A stretch of DNA of 64,000 bases from positions 1 to 64,000 of the forward strand of contig DASWIX010000012.1 of the NCBI GenBank assembly GCA_036397455.1. Reading direction: 5' to 3'. Shown here in pieces: positions 22,431 to 31,060 of this stretch. The notes under the pieces are model-generated. The model was not told the DNA's origin. It saw nothing but the letters and a program-made list of their open reading frames with translations, and ran no database searches. Every line of letters starts with the position of its first letter. Within the stretch, counting starts at the first letter, position 1. Made by a program: the position numbers and the translations under genes. Origin of the DNA: JADFNB01 sp036397455 (GTDB lineage: Bacteria; Gemmatimonadota; Gemmatimonadetes; Gemmatimonadales; GWC2-71-9).

Positions 22431-24551
22431 TCAGTGATCGTCCAGCGCCACTCCACCCGTTCCCAGCAACGCGGCCTCCAGATGGGGACCGTGCCATACC
22501 GGTTGGCTGGGCGTCTCCCGCAACCACACTTTGAGTGCCGTTGCCGCGACACCCGCCGCGAGTACGTCACTCAACCGGCGCTCCCTTCCGACCGCGACCC
22601 CGCGCTCCAGACGGCGCAGTGTCCGGTCGAGCAGGTCGATCATCGACCGGTCCCGCTCCCTGGCGGCGCGCCGACCGCGCGCGAGGATGCCCGCGGTGAG
22701 CCGGCGATGCGTCGGGCCGGCGGGACCGGTGCACGTGTTGATCACCCGCTCCCGCAGCAATTCGACGAGGCGCGCCCGCGACGCGAAGGGAACGCCGTCA
22801 TGCCGTTCCCGCCCGGCCAACAACCGATCGCGGCAGGGATCGGGGGCGGACTGGACCAACTCGCGCACGGTCGCGTTTCCCACGCGCCACCGCAGGGCGC
22901 ACAACAGTTCGGGCGGGCCGTGCACGACCGCATACCCATGGACTCGTTGCGCGGAGACGTGGGCCAGCCGCTCGCGCGCCAGCAAGACCCTGCTCAACAC
23001 GCGCGTGCGACCAACGAGACTCGACCGCGTTACCGCCACCCGAAGTTGGGTGTCCACCTTGGCAGCAATTCGCTCTCGCAGCCGCAGCCGTTCCTCGATG
23101 ATGGGGGGCGGTGCGAACCACAACACGTCGACACGTGCATGGTGCGAGCCGAGTCGAGCGATTCGACCCAGGCGCTGCTCGAGGCGGACGGGGGTCCACG
23201 GGAGATCGTAGTGCACGACCGCGTCCGCGTCCTGCAGGTCGAGTCCCTCGCTCGCCAGGTCGGTCGCGATGAGCACGCTCACGGTAAGCGCGCGGGACGG
23301 TGCCTCCCGACCGCGGGCGCGCGGCGCGAACAGCGAGAACGCCTCCTCGGCCGCAATGGGCCCCGACGCGACCCGCGACCGGCCCGCGGCCACCACGGCG
23401 ACCTGCTCCCATCCCAGCCGACGTGCCAGACCGAACGCGGTGGCTTCGGCCGCGGTGAAGACGAGCGTCTTGCGTCGTCGGCGCCGTCCGACGAGTTGGA
23501 CGAGCTCATCGGCCTTGGGATCGCACCCGTCGGCCGGGAGGACACGGAGCACGCGTTCGAGCGCCGTGCGTTCGCGCTGGAGATACCGCGCGTCGAGGGC
23601 CGGCCGGGCCGCGTACCATGCGAGCCCCAACTCGAGCTGTGCGGCATCCTCGGCATCGAAGAGGGCGGCCGCGGTGCCTCGCGGGAGCGCTTCGCCTCGC
23701 GTGGCGGCGGCGATGGCGCGATCCACGTAGCGGAGGTGACGTCGCAGCGTGACGCGACAGGCCGCCACGGATGAGGCGAGTCGGTAGAGTACGTGCTGAC
23801 GCAACAGCGCCGACGCGTCCGGCCCGAACGAAGGGAAGCGCAGCCGGTCGAATTCGGCGACGATGCGCGCGAGCGGGCGGGGTGGGACGGTGCCCGTCTC
23901 GCAGACGGGTGCGTCAACGGGTGTCGGGATCGGTCCGAGTTCCGCGACGCTCGCCGCCGCCCGGGCGATAACGACCGGCCCGACGGCGCGCAACAAGCAC
24001 GCGGGGTCGGGGTGCGCCAGGTGCGCCTCGAGTGACGGGACGCCGAAGGCGGCCAAGCCGCTGTCCGGCAGGAACAGGCGCAACAGGTGCACGAGATCCT
24101 GCACGCGATTGACCACGGGGGTGGCACTGACGAGCAAGACCGCCGCGCGCCGTAGATCCCGAGCGAGCCGGTCGTACCGATTGGTGGCCGGGTTGCGGAA
24201 CCGATGGGCTTCGTCGACCACGACGAGCGAACATTGAGGCACCGCCGTGCCCCGGCTCAGCGCCTCATGGGAGAGAACGGTGACCGCCACACCGCGATCG
24301 TGGGCGAGCCGCCGCCACTGCGGCACGAGCGTGGCGGGCGCGACGACCGTGCAGGACGGATGCCGCTGCGCGACCGCCAACGCCACGTAGCTCTTGCCGA
24401 GTCCGACGGCGTCCGCGAGGACCGCTCCGCGGAACACCGTGAGCGCCGCCGACACGCGCCGCGCCGCGTCGCGTTGATGCGGCATCAGCCAATCCGGCGG
24501 GTCCCATCCACGGTCGTAACAGCCGACGAGGGCGTTCCGGAGCGTCGGCAC
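22431..24551 (-). CDS. SNF2-family helicase (DrmD/HepA-like) of a methylase-helicase pair
   Basis: A superfamily 2 DNA translocase of the SNF2 type, about 706 residues from the GTG at 24551. Motifs in order: LMPHQRDAARRV (Q-like), Walker A ADAVGLGKS (46-54), DEAH at 113-116 in VVDEAHRFRN, SATPVVN, then ATDLASEGLDLQ and motif VI QRLGRIARLG (459-468). The start is uncertain; the frame is open up to the methyltransferase stop at 24625 and beyond. It is transcribed with the methyltransferase, and this combination (COG0553 with COG1002) equals drmD plus drmMI of class 1 DISARM. The drmA, drmB and drmC genes are absent. Confidence 0.85.
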   Translation of the reverse strand: MPTLRNALVGCYDRGWDPPDWLMPHQRDAARRVSAALTVFRGAVLADAVGLGKSYVALAVAQRHPSCTVVAPATLVPQWRRLAHDRGVAVTVLSHEALSRGTAVPQCSLVVVDEAHRFRNPATNRYDRLARDLRRAAVLLVSATPVVNRVQDLVHLLRLFLPDSGLAAFGVPSLEAHLAHPDPACLLRAVGPVVIARAAASVAELGPIPTPVDAPVCETGTVPPRPLARIVAEFDRLRFPSFGPDASALLRQHVLYRLASSVAACRVTLRRHLRYVDRAIAAATRGEALPRGTAAALFDAEDAAQLELGLAWYAARPALDARYLQRERTALERVLRVLPADGCDPKADELVQLVGRRRRRKTLVFTAAEATAFGLARRLGWEQVAVVAAGRSRVASGPIAAEEAFSLFAPRARGREAPSRALTVSVLIATDLASEGLDLQDADAVVHYDLPWTPVRLEQRLGRIARLGSHHARVDVLWFAPPPIIEERLRLRERIAAKVDTQLRVAVTRSSLVGRTRVLSRVLLARERLAHVSAQRVHGYAVVHGPPELLCALRWRVGNATVRELVQSAPDPCRDRLLAGRERHDGVPFASRARLVELLRERVINTCTGPAGPTHRRLTAGILARGRRAARERDRSMIDLLDRTLRRLERGVAVGRERRLSDVLAAGVAATALKVWLRETPSQPVWHGPHLEAALLGTGGVALDDH

Positions 24552-24624
24552 GATGTCGGCAAGCGAGCAGCGTGGCCCGAGTGGGAACGCGTCGGCGGCC
24601 GGCTCGCGGACGACCTCGAGTGAT

Positions 24625-27600
24625 TCAGCCGGGATAGTGGGCCAGGTCGACGAGGGCGGCGCGTACATCCGGCGGGAGTTGGAGTGCGTCCGCGACCGCG
24701 TGGTCGAGCTGATCCTGCGGGTAGTCACCGTGTTCGTGGGCGTCCATGCCGAGCGCCGCGAGGCGGTGCTGGGCACGACTGGATTGGGGAATCGGAATGC
24801 GGGCAATGACGTGCGCGTTGTGCCGGCGATATCCGCCGCGCGCCTCGTCGGCGGTGGCGCGCACGATGGCTCGTGCCCACGTGCTGTTCATCACCGTCGC
24901 GACCACGTGCGCCGCTTCGCGCGACGGCGTCGAGGCCACGTAGCAGGTGTTCAACGGGATCGCGTGCGAGGCGGCTGTCGCGTCGAGTACGACCGCGCGG
25001 GGTGTTCTGGCGATGTCCGGCCACAGCACCCGCCACGGTTCGCCCGCACCGGTCAGACGAAAAAGCGTCCAGAGAGGGCCCGCGCGGTAGTCGGCGCGGG
25101 CGCGCAGTGGTCGCGCTACGCTACGCATGTACGCGCGTGCCAGCGCCGGAAGATCTTCCAGCGTCTGCATGGCCGAGTCGTATGCCCAGATGATGACATG
25201 TCGCGGGGTAACGCTGAATCGGCCGATGTCGCGGCCGCGCAGGACCGGTCGCAGCATTCTGGACTCGAGTTCCACCTCGCCCGAGGCGAAGCGGACGGTA
25301 CTCGTGGTGGCGCCGTCCCGGATCGCGGTCCCGATGAAGAGCCGATCCGCGCCGGTCTTGACGCCGAGCGACGCTCTGGCGACCGCGCCGAGCGGCATGC
25401 CGGCGCCGAGCAACCGATCGAGCGCGTCTCGCGCCCGGTCGGGCACCAGAATCCACGGCCCGGGCGCGGTCAGTCGTCGCTGCGCGACGTTGGCCGGCCC
25501 GTCGAAGTCGATCTGCACCTGATGCGCGCCTCTGGGTGGACGCTTGGTCACGACCACCGCCAGAGGATATGTGGTCGCACCGAATCGCGCCGCGTCGCGG
25601 TCGGACACGCGGTGCAGGTACTCGACGGTCGTTTCGCGTACCAGCCCCGCGCGTGCCGCGGCACCGTATCCCGCGGTCGTGATCTTGCTGGGGACGAGAA
25701 ACCCGACGACGCCACCGGGCGCGGTGAGTTCGAGCGCCCGTTGCAGGAACGCGACCGAGAGATCGGGCAGGTGCGCGAACCCGCGGCCGGGCCCGCGACG
25801 CCACCACGAAAAGCGCTGCTTGAGTGCGTCGCGTTGCGAGGCGTCGAGGCGTTCCGCGCGGACCCAGGGCGGGTTACCCACCACGACGTCGAAGCCGCCC
25901 CCGTCGGCGACGTCCGGTCGGTGTACCTCGAATGCGAAGAACGGGACGGTCCCGCGCTCGATAGCCGCCCGCGCGCTGTGCAGTTGTCGCCGCGTGCCCG
26001 CAAGCGCCCTGCGCAGACGCCGTTGCGGTTCGGTGAGCCCGGTGCGGCGTCCGAACAGATCGCGACCGGTGGCCAGTGCGTCGAGGTCGGCCAATGCCGC
26101 GGCCGCGCGGGTATCGGCCTCGTGCACGAGCCGCGTGGCCAACTGCTCCTCGGCCGCCCGCAGGGCGCGTGCCGCGTCCCGCTTGCGTGCTCCGCCCACC
26201 GCGAAGAGCGTGTCTCGTTCTTTGCGAACCGTGTCGCCGTGCGTGGGGACGCCGGCGCATACGCCCAGCGCACGTGCGGCGCTGACCGGATCGTTCAGCG
26301 TGTCACCCTGCCGCACGATCCCATCGAGATTCGGCAGGGGCGCGACCGAGGCGGGATCGCCGGCCGGCGCGTCCGCCACGATGGCGAGCCATAGGCGAAG
26401 TTCGGCGAGGCGGACCGCGACCGGGCTGACGTCGACTCCGAACAGGTTATCGCGCAGAATCCGGCGACGCAGTCGGCAGAGTGACGTCCGGCTCGGGCGA
26501 CGCAGCAGGGCCTGGCGGGCGCTCGCCAGGCAATCGAGCGCGCCGAGGAGGAACGCGCCCGAACCGACCGCGGGATCGAGCACGCGGAGTCGGGCAAGTG
26601 CCCGCCGGGCGGCGCGGGCGGTCTCCGGACCAACCGGCTCGCCCAACAGGACGCGCCGCGCCGCCTGACGATTCAGGCCGGGTGCGCCCGCGATGGCCAC
26701 CTCGATGGTGCGCGCGACGATGTGCCGCACGACCGACTCGGGCGTATAGAACGTGCCGCTGTCCTGCCGTTGATCCGCGCTCATCACCCGCTCGAAAACG
26801 CGTCCAAGCATGTCCGGTGCGATCGCGTCGACTTCGTCCGCCTCGCGCACGCAGAAACGAAACCGCTCGAACAGGTCGTCGAATGCGTCGCGCCACAATT
26901 CGTTGGAGAAGAGCACCGGTCCCAGCCGACGTTCCACCGCATGGGGTTCGAAGAGGCCGCCGTTCAGATACGGGATGGCGCCGAGGGCCGCGGGCGCGCG
27001 TTGTGCGACCGGCCGGTTGAGCGTGCCAAAGAACAACCGATGAAGGGCGCTGCGATGAAAATGGCGTCCCTTGGCCAGGGCGTCGTCCAGCAAAGTTCGG
27101 AGGTAGTCCGGCCGCCCGTCGAGCCAGCCTTTGGCCTGCACGAAGTACAGAAACAACACCCGTGTGAGGGCAAGCAACGCGGCCAGCATCCGGTCGTCGG
27201 CGGGGACGCTTCCGTCCAACGAGGCGGCCATGCGATCGAGCAGGGCACGAAACGCCACGAAGAACCGCTCCCCAACCTGTTCGCTGGCCATGAGATCGCC
27301 CACACGAAGGGCGTGTGCCAGGGCGTTCCGGGCGCCGTTCGGCGAGAGAGAGGTGAGTTGCTGCAGCGCGAACGCCGATGGGTGGTGGCGGGAGACAACG
27401 AGCAGACGGCCTGCTCCCGCCTGACCCAACCGGGGCGCCGCGAGTACCAGTTCATCCTCTCCACCCACGGCGACAACCAGACTCGGTTGCGCCGACGCGG
27501 CGAGCCTGCCCGCCTGGTGCCGGGCGGCTGCGCGGGGATCGGGCGCATCGGCCGCAATGACGCGGAATCCGCGCCACCGCGCGACCACGCTCCATCCGTT

Positions 27601-27696
27601 CCCCAGCGAGCGCTGCTCCGCGGTGTACCCGAGGTGTGCGAAGAGCGGCGAGCAATCGGCCGCGGTCCGAGTCGAAGACAGGAGTTCCCGTAGCAC
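24625..27696 (-). CDS. Eco57I-class N6-adenine DNA methyltransferase (DrmMI/PglX-like)
   Basis: A 1023-residue methyltransferase. GTFYTPESVVRHIV (314-327) is typical of Eco57I/PglX enzymes, motif I is LDPAVGSGAFLLGALD (373-388), and motif IV NPPW is at 608-611. A long C-terminal part should contain the target-recognition region. I see no nuclease motif in the N-terminal 300 residues, so it is more like DrmMI or PglX than a type IIG restriction enzyme. It should methylate adenine in host DNA to mark self, with the SNF2 helicase as effector partner. The GTG start at 27696 follows a -10 box by six bases and a perfect 12-bp palindrome covers that box. Confidence 0.88.
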   Translation of the reverse strand: MLRELLSSTRTAADCSPLFAHLGYTAEQRSLGNGWSVVARWRGFRVIAADAPDPRAAARHQAGRLAASAQPSLVVAVGGEDELVLAAPRLGQAGAGRLLVVSRHHPSAFALQQLTSLSPNGARNALAHALRVGDLMASEQVGERFFVAFRALLDRMAASLDGSVPADDRMLAALLALTRVLFLYFVQAKGWLDGRPDYLRTLLDDALAKGRHFHRSALHRLFFGTLNRPVAQRAPAALGAIPYLNGGLFEPHAVERRLGPVLFSNELWRDAFDDLFERFRFCVREADEVDAIAPDMLGRVFERVMSADQRQDSGTFYTPESVVRHIVARTIEVAIAGAPGLNRQAARRVLLGEPVGPETARAARRALARLRVLDPAVGSGAFLLGALDCLASARQALLRRPSRTSLCRLRRRILRDNLFGVDVSPVAVRLAELRLWLAIVADAPAGDPASVAPLPNLDGIVRQGDTLNDPVSAARALGVCAGVPTHGDTVRKERDTLFAVGGARKRDAARALRAAEEQLATRLVHEADTRAAAALADLDALATGRDLFGRRTGLTEPQRRLRRALAGTRRQLHSARAAIERGTVPFFAFEVHRPDVADGGGFDVVVGNPPWVRAERLDASQRDALKQRFSWWRRGPGRGFAHLPDLSVAFLQRALELTAPGGVVGFLVPSKITTAGYGAAARAGLVRETTVEYLHRVSDRDAARFGATTYPLAVVVTKRPPRGAHQVQIDFDGPANVAQRRLTAPGPWILVPDRARDALDRLLGAGMPLGAVARASLGVKTGADRLFIGTAIRDGATTSTVRFASGEVELESRMLRPVLRGRDIGRFSVTPRHVIIWAYDSAMQTLEDLPALARAYMRSVARPLRARADYRAGPLWTLFRLTGAGEPWRVLWPDIARTPRAVVLDATAASHAIPLNTCYVASTPSREAAHVVATVMNSTWARAIVRATADEARGGYRRHNAHVIARIPIPQSSRAQHRLAALGMDAHEHGDYPQDQLDHAVADALQLPPDVRAALVDLAHYPG

Positions 27697-27701
27697 GCCG
27701 T

Positions 27702-27713
27702 CACGCTAGCGTG
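27702..27713. promoter_or_regulatory. Palindromic operator overlapping the methyltransferase -10 box
   Basis: CACGCTAGCGTG is a perfect 12-bp palindrome. On the minus strand its second half contains TAGCGT (27703-27708), placed six bases before the GTG start, a leaderless layout. A repressor bound here would block the promoter directly, as seen with controller proteins of restriction-modification systems, but no controller gene is adjacent. Confidence 0.5.
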
Positions 27714-27772
27714 GCGCGCCGGGGTTTCTTTCATCCGAATTGTGCGCCGGTGGTCGTAACGCTGCCCCGGGA

Positions 27773-28297
27773 TCAGGCGCCGGCGACCTGGCGAACGGTG
27801 ATGAGGTCGAGTGTGCGGCAAATATCGGGCGGCCACTGCCCACCATCCACCAGGCGATCGATCTCGTGGCGCTCCGTGGCCATGCGTGCGGCGGTCATGC
27901 GATCGATCGTGCCGTCGCGTCGCGCTGCATCGTACTCATCCTCATCCAGCCAGGCGGGAACGCCGGTAACCGGAAGCCAATGGTCGAGAAACAGATCGGT
28001 GCACGACCAGTCACGCCCTTCGAGCCGGATGGGCAGACGAAAGTTGGTATACCAGCCGGTGAGCGTGCCGTCCGCCAGGTGAAACCGGCCGACGTCGCGC
28101 CACTCGCTTGGAAAGAGGTACCACACGATCGGCGCCCCCGCCGGCAGAATGGTCGTATGGTCGACGCGGACCTCCTCACCGTCGTACTCCGTCAGGAGCG
28201 TCACTTTGACGTCGGCACGATCGAGGACGAGGTGCTCGTGATAGACCGTCGTGCCTTTGCCGGGACGGTGGTAGTGGATGCGGACCGCGTCGTTCAT
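27773..28297 (-). CDS. DUF402 family protein (probable nucleoside di/triphosphate phosphatase)
   Basis: A 174-residue DUF402 protein. VRIHYHRPGK at the start, VVWYLFPSEWRDVGRFH-like strands, and the acidic cluster TDLFLDHWLPV and WLDEDEYDAA are typical. Gram-positive members hydrolyse nucleoside tri- and diphosphates using these acidic residues. It starts 15 bp after the end of the S9 peptidase gene and should be co-transcribed with it. Substrate in this organism is unknown. Confidence 0.8.
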   Translation of the reverse strand: MNDAVRIHYHRPGKGTTVYHEHLVLDRADVKVTLLTEYDGEEVRVDHTTILPAGAPIVWYLFPSEWRDVGRFHLADGTLTGWYTNFRLPIRLEGRDWSCTDLFLDHWLPVTGVPAWLDEDEYDAARRDGTIDRMTAARMATERHEIDRLVDGGQWPPDICRTLDLITVRQVAGA

Positions 28298-28312
28298 CGG
28301 TGCGGGGCGATC

Positions 28313-30184
28313 CTATTCCTCGAACCGACCACCGAGGTGTTCCGCCAGAAATCGTTCGGCGGCCGCGTAGAACCGCAGGCGGTTCTCGGGCTTGGCGAAC
28401 CCGTGTCCCTCGTCGGGGAAGAGCAGGTACTCGTGCGGGATGCCCTTGTCGCGCATCGCGGCGACGATCTGCTCGGACTCCGACTGCTTCACGCGCGGAT
28501 CGTTGGCGCCCTGCGCGATCAGCATCGGAATGCGGATGCGGTCGACGTAGTTGATCGGCGACCGCGAGCGGAGCAACGCCTCGTCCGTTTCCGGATGCCC
28601 CACGCGGTCGTGCAACATGCCCAGAAACGTGGACCAATAGGGCGGGATGGTGTTGATGAAGGTGATGAGATTACTCGGCCCGACGATGTCGACCGCGCAG
28701 GCGAAGAGGTCGGGTGTCATGGTCGCCCCGACCAGCGCCGCGTAGCCGCCGTACGATCCGCCGTAGATCCCGATCCGATCGGGATCGGCCACCCCGCTGG
28801 CAACGGCCCACGTCACCGCATCGACCAGGTCGTCATGCATCTTCGCGCCCCACTCCCGGTTCCCGGCGTTCACGAAGTCCTTACCGTATCCCGTGGATCC
28901 GCGGAAATTCACCTGGAGTGTCGCGTAGCCACGATTGGCCAGCCACTGCGCTTCCGGGTCGTATCCCCACACGTCGCGATGCCACGGTCCGCCGTGCACC
29001 AGCAGGACCGTCGGAAGGCGTTGGTCGCCCAGGCCGACCGGCAAGGTCAGGTACCCTTCCACGTGCAGGCCGTCCCGCGCCGTGAAGTCGATCGGCTGCA
29101 TCGCGGCGAGATCAAAGTGGGCCAGGTCCGGTCGCGTGTGAAACAGCAACTGCCCGGCGCGTGTCGGGCGATGATAGAGGTAGTAGGACACGGACTCCCG
29201 ATCGCGCGTGAACGCCACGACCCAGCGATCATCGGCGTGGGTCCGGTCGGCGATGGCGAAATCGCCGGCGGTGAGCGCGCTGATCGCCTGGATGTCCGGC
29301 GCGATCGTCTCGTCCAGCACGGTCCATTCCTGCCGCGCCCCGGTGAACGCCACCATCTGCACGGCACGCGTATCCGGATGGACCTCGATGCCGCCCACGT
29401 CGTAGCGGGGATCCTCCGCCAGCACCGCGATGGCTTCCGACGCCAGATCGAGCGCGACCAACCGGGTCGTATTGGCGTTGCGGGAGTCGAGCAGGTACAT
29501 CGTCCCGCCATCACGCGAAAACGCCACGGGCGCGCTGTTCAACGCGTCTTCCGGTTCCCATCGCAGGACCGTACGCCAGTCGCCCTGCGCGGTGTCTCGT
29601 ACCCGCAATTCCGAGGCACCGTCTTCCGTCATGGCGTTCGCGGCGCGAACCGAAAGGTCGAAGTCGGCAATCCAGGTCACGACGTCGCCGGGGTTCTTCT
29701 CGATCAATGTCAGCGCGTTGGTGGCGAGGTCGAGATGGTAGACATCGTGGAGATGCTCGTCGTCCTTGTTCATGCCGATCAGGACGTCGTTCGGATGATG
29801 CTTGCGGTGCGCCACGACCTGCACCTGCACGCGGTCGTACGGCGTCAGGTCGAACTCGCGACCGTCCTCCAGATCGACCTTGTACAGCCACCAGTTCTCG
29901 TCACCACCTTTGTCCTGCAGGTACATCAGGTGGCGATTGTCATGGCTCCAGAAGAACACGCGAACGCCGCGATCCGTGTCGTGCGTGACCGGCGTGAACG
30001 CGTCGCCGCCGACGGCACCCACCCACACGTTGAGCACCCCTTCGACCGGCGCGAGGTACGCGAGACGTGTTCCGTCAGGCGAGATCTGCGGGCCGGCCCG
30101 TTCGGGGTTGCCGAACAACGTCTCTCGCGGGATCAGGTCCGGCAGGCCGGCGGATCGACCGTTTGCGGATGCAGGTGAAGTCAT
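28313..30184 (-). CDS. S9 family prolyl oligopeptidase-like serine peptidase
   Basis: A 623-residue peptidase: N-terminal seven-bladed propeller (repeated strand patterns up to about 360), then an alpha/beta-hydrolase domain with the triad Ser477 in GGSYGGYA, Asp562 in GANDPRV and His594 in GHGF. The start used is the ATG at 30184, six bases after a TATCTT -10 box; eight further codons upstream are open but unlikely. No signal peptide is visible, so a cytoplasmic role in peptide turnover is likely. First gene of a two-gene operon with the DUF402 protein. Confidence 0.9.
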   Translation of the reverse strand: MTSPASANGRSAGLPDLIPRETLFGNPERAGPQISPDGTRLAYLAPVEGVLNVWVGAVGGDAFTPVTHDTDRGVRVFFWSHDNRHLMYLQDKGGDENWWLYKVDLEDGREFDLTPYDRVQVQVVAHRKHHPNDVLIGMNKDDEHLHDVYHLDLATNALTLIEKNPGDVVTWIADFDLSVRAANAMTEDGASELRVRDTAQGDWRTVLRWEPEDALNSAPVAFSRDGGTMYLLDSRNANTTRLVALDLASEAIAVLAEDPRYDVGGIEVHPDTRAVQMVAFTGARQEWTVLDETIAPDIQAISALTAGDFAIADRTHADDRWVVAFTRDRESVSYYLYHRPTRAGQLLFHTRPDLAHFDLAAMQPIDFTARDGLHVEGYLTLPVGLGDQRLPTVLLVHGGPWHRDVWGYDPEAQWLANRGYATLQVNFRGSTGYGKDFVNAGNREWGAKMHDDLVDAVTWAVASGVADPDRIGIYGGSYGGYAALVGATMTPDLFACAVDIVGPSNLITFINTIPPYWSTFLGMLHDRVGHPETDEALLRSRSPINYVDRIRIPMLIAQGANDPRVKQSESEQIVAAMRDKGIPHEYLLFPDEGHGFAKPENRLRFYAAAERFLAEHLGGRFEE

Positions 30185-30190
30185 GCGGGA

Positions 30191-30196
30191 AAGATA
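30191..30196 (-). promoter_or_regulatory. -10 box of a probable leaderless promoter (S9 peptidase)
   Basis: On the minus strand TATCTT is followed by TCCCGC and then the ATG at 30184. There is no Shine-Dalgarno sequence between them. Confidence 0.45.
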
Positions 30197-30219
30197 CGTT
30201 CGGGGCAAACGTGGGGTCG

Positions 30220-31026
30220 TCAGCCGAAAACGAGTGAGAACGCCAAGCCGAAATGGTCGGACACCGGCGGGTCGGTCAGGCAGAGCCGGGCCGGCTCCGG
30301 TCCGAGGGCGATCTCGTCACCGCGGAAGAAGGCCTGCGTCAGCCGCCGGTCGTGCCGCGCTCGTTGAATCCGTGCGGCGAAGCGGTTCCGCCTCGGCGAC
30401 ATCGTGGCGAGGTCTCCGGTGCGTCCGCCGCCGATCTCGTCGAAACGCTCGGCGTGCAATACCTCGAACCCGTTCGGACCCCGGTCGGGTTGCTCGAACT
30501 CACGTGCCATGTTGAAGTCACCCGCCATGACTGTCGGTCCGCGCCGCGTGTTCGCCCGTCGCACCAGGCGGCGAATCTGAGCGCGTCGCACGCGGGCGTC
30601 GCGTGGCGCGTTGCCGGCATACAGATGCACGTTCCCGATTCGCAGTTCACCCCACGGGGTGGCGATATCGGTCCACAGGCAGCCCTTGCGTCCGATTCGC
30701 TCGTCGAGACGCATGCCGGGGTGCAGGGGCGACGGCACGAATGTCATGGACGTGATGGGCCACCGGGCGATCGTGAGCAATCCGCCCGTCTCGTCCATCT
30801 CGAGCATCCATGACCGGCGGGCGACGTGGCGAAGGGGCGCAGAATGCGATCCCGGAAAGGCACCTGCCAAGCGGCGGCGGAAGTCGAGTCGGAACGCTTC
30901 CTGAATCAGCACGATATCCGCCTTCAGCATCGGAAGCTGCGCGATGATGTCGCGCCGGCGGTGCGAACGGCTCAGGCCCGGTATCCGAACCGGGAGGTCC
31001 CAGATGTTGATACTGACGAATTGCAT
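30220..31026 (-). CDS. Endonuclease/exonuclease/phosphatase (EEP) family protein
   Basis: A 268-residue EEP-fold enzyme. Starting at the ATG at 31026 it reads MQFVSINIWDLP, then the metal ligand in LIQEAFR, GNVHLYAGNAP, MAGDFNMAREF and the final SDHFGLAFSLV. These are the catalytic Glu, Asp/Asn and Asp-His of the DNase I/inositol-phosphatase/sphingomyelinase superfamily. The exact substrate (nucleic acid, lipid or inositol phosphate) cannot be told from sequence. No signal peptide is evident from this start. It lies 34 bp after the symporter gene on the same strand. Confidence 0.82.
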   Translation of the reverse strand: MQFVSINIWDLPVRIPGLSRSHRRRDIIAQLPMLKADIVLIQEAFRLDFRRRLAGAFPGSHSAPLRHVARRSWMLEMDETGGLLTIARWPITSMTFVPSPLHPGMRLDERIGRKGCLWTDIATPWGELRIGNVHLYAGNAPRDARVRRAQIRRLVRRANTRRGPTVMAGDFNMAREFEQPDRGPNGFEVLHAERFDEIGGGRTGDLATMSPRRNRFAARIQRARHDRRLTQAFFRGDEIALGPEPARLCLTDPPVSDHFGLAFSLVFG

Positions 31027-31060
31027 GACGGCGCCACCGTGTGGGCGATGGTTCATCGGC

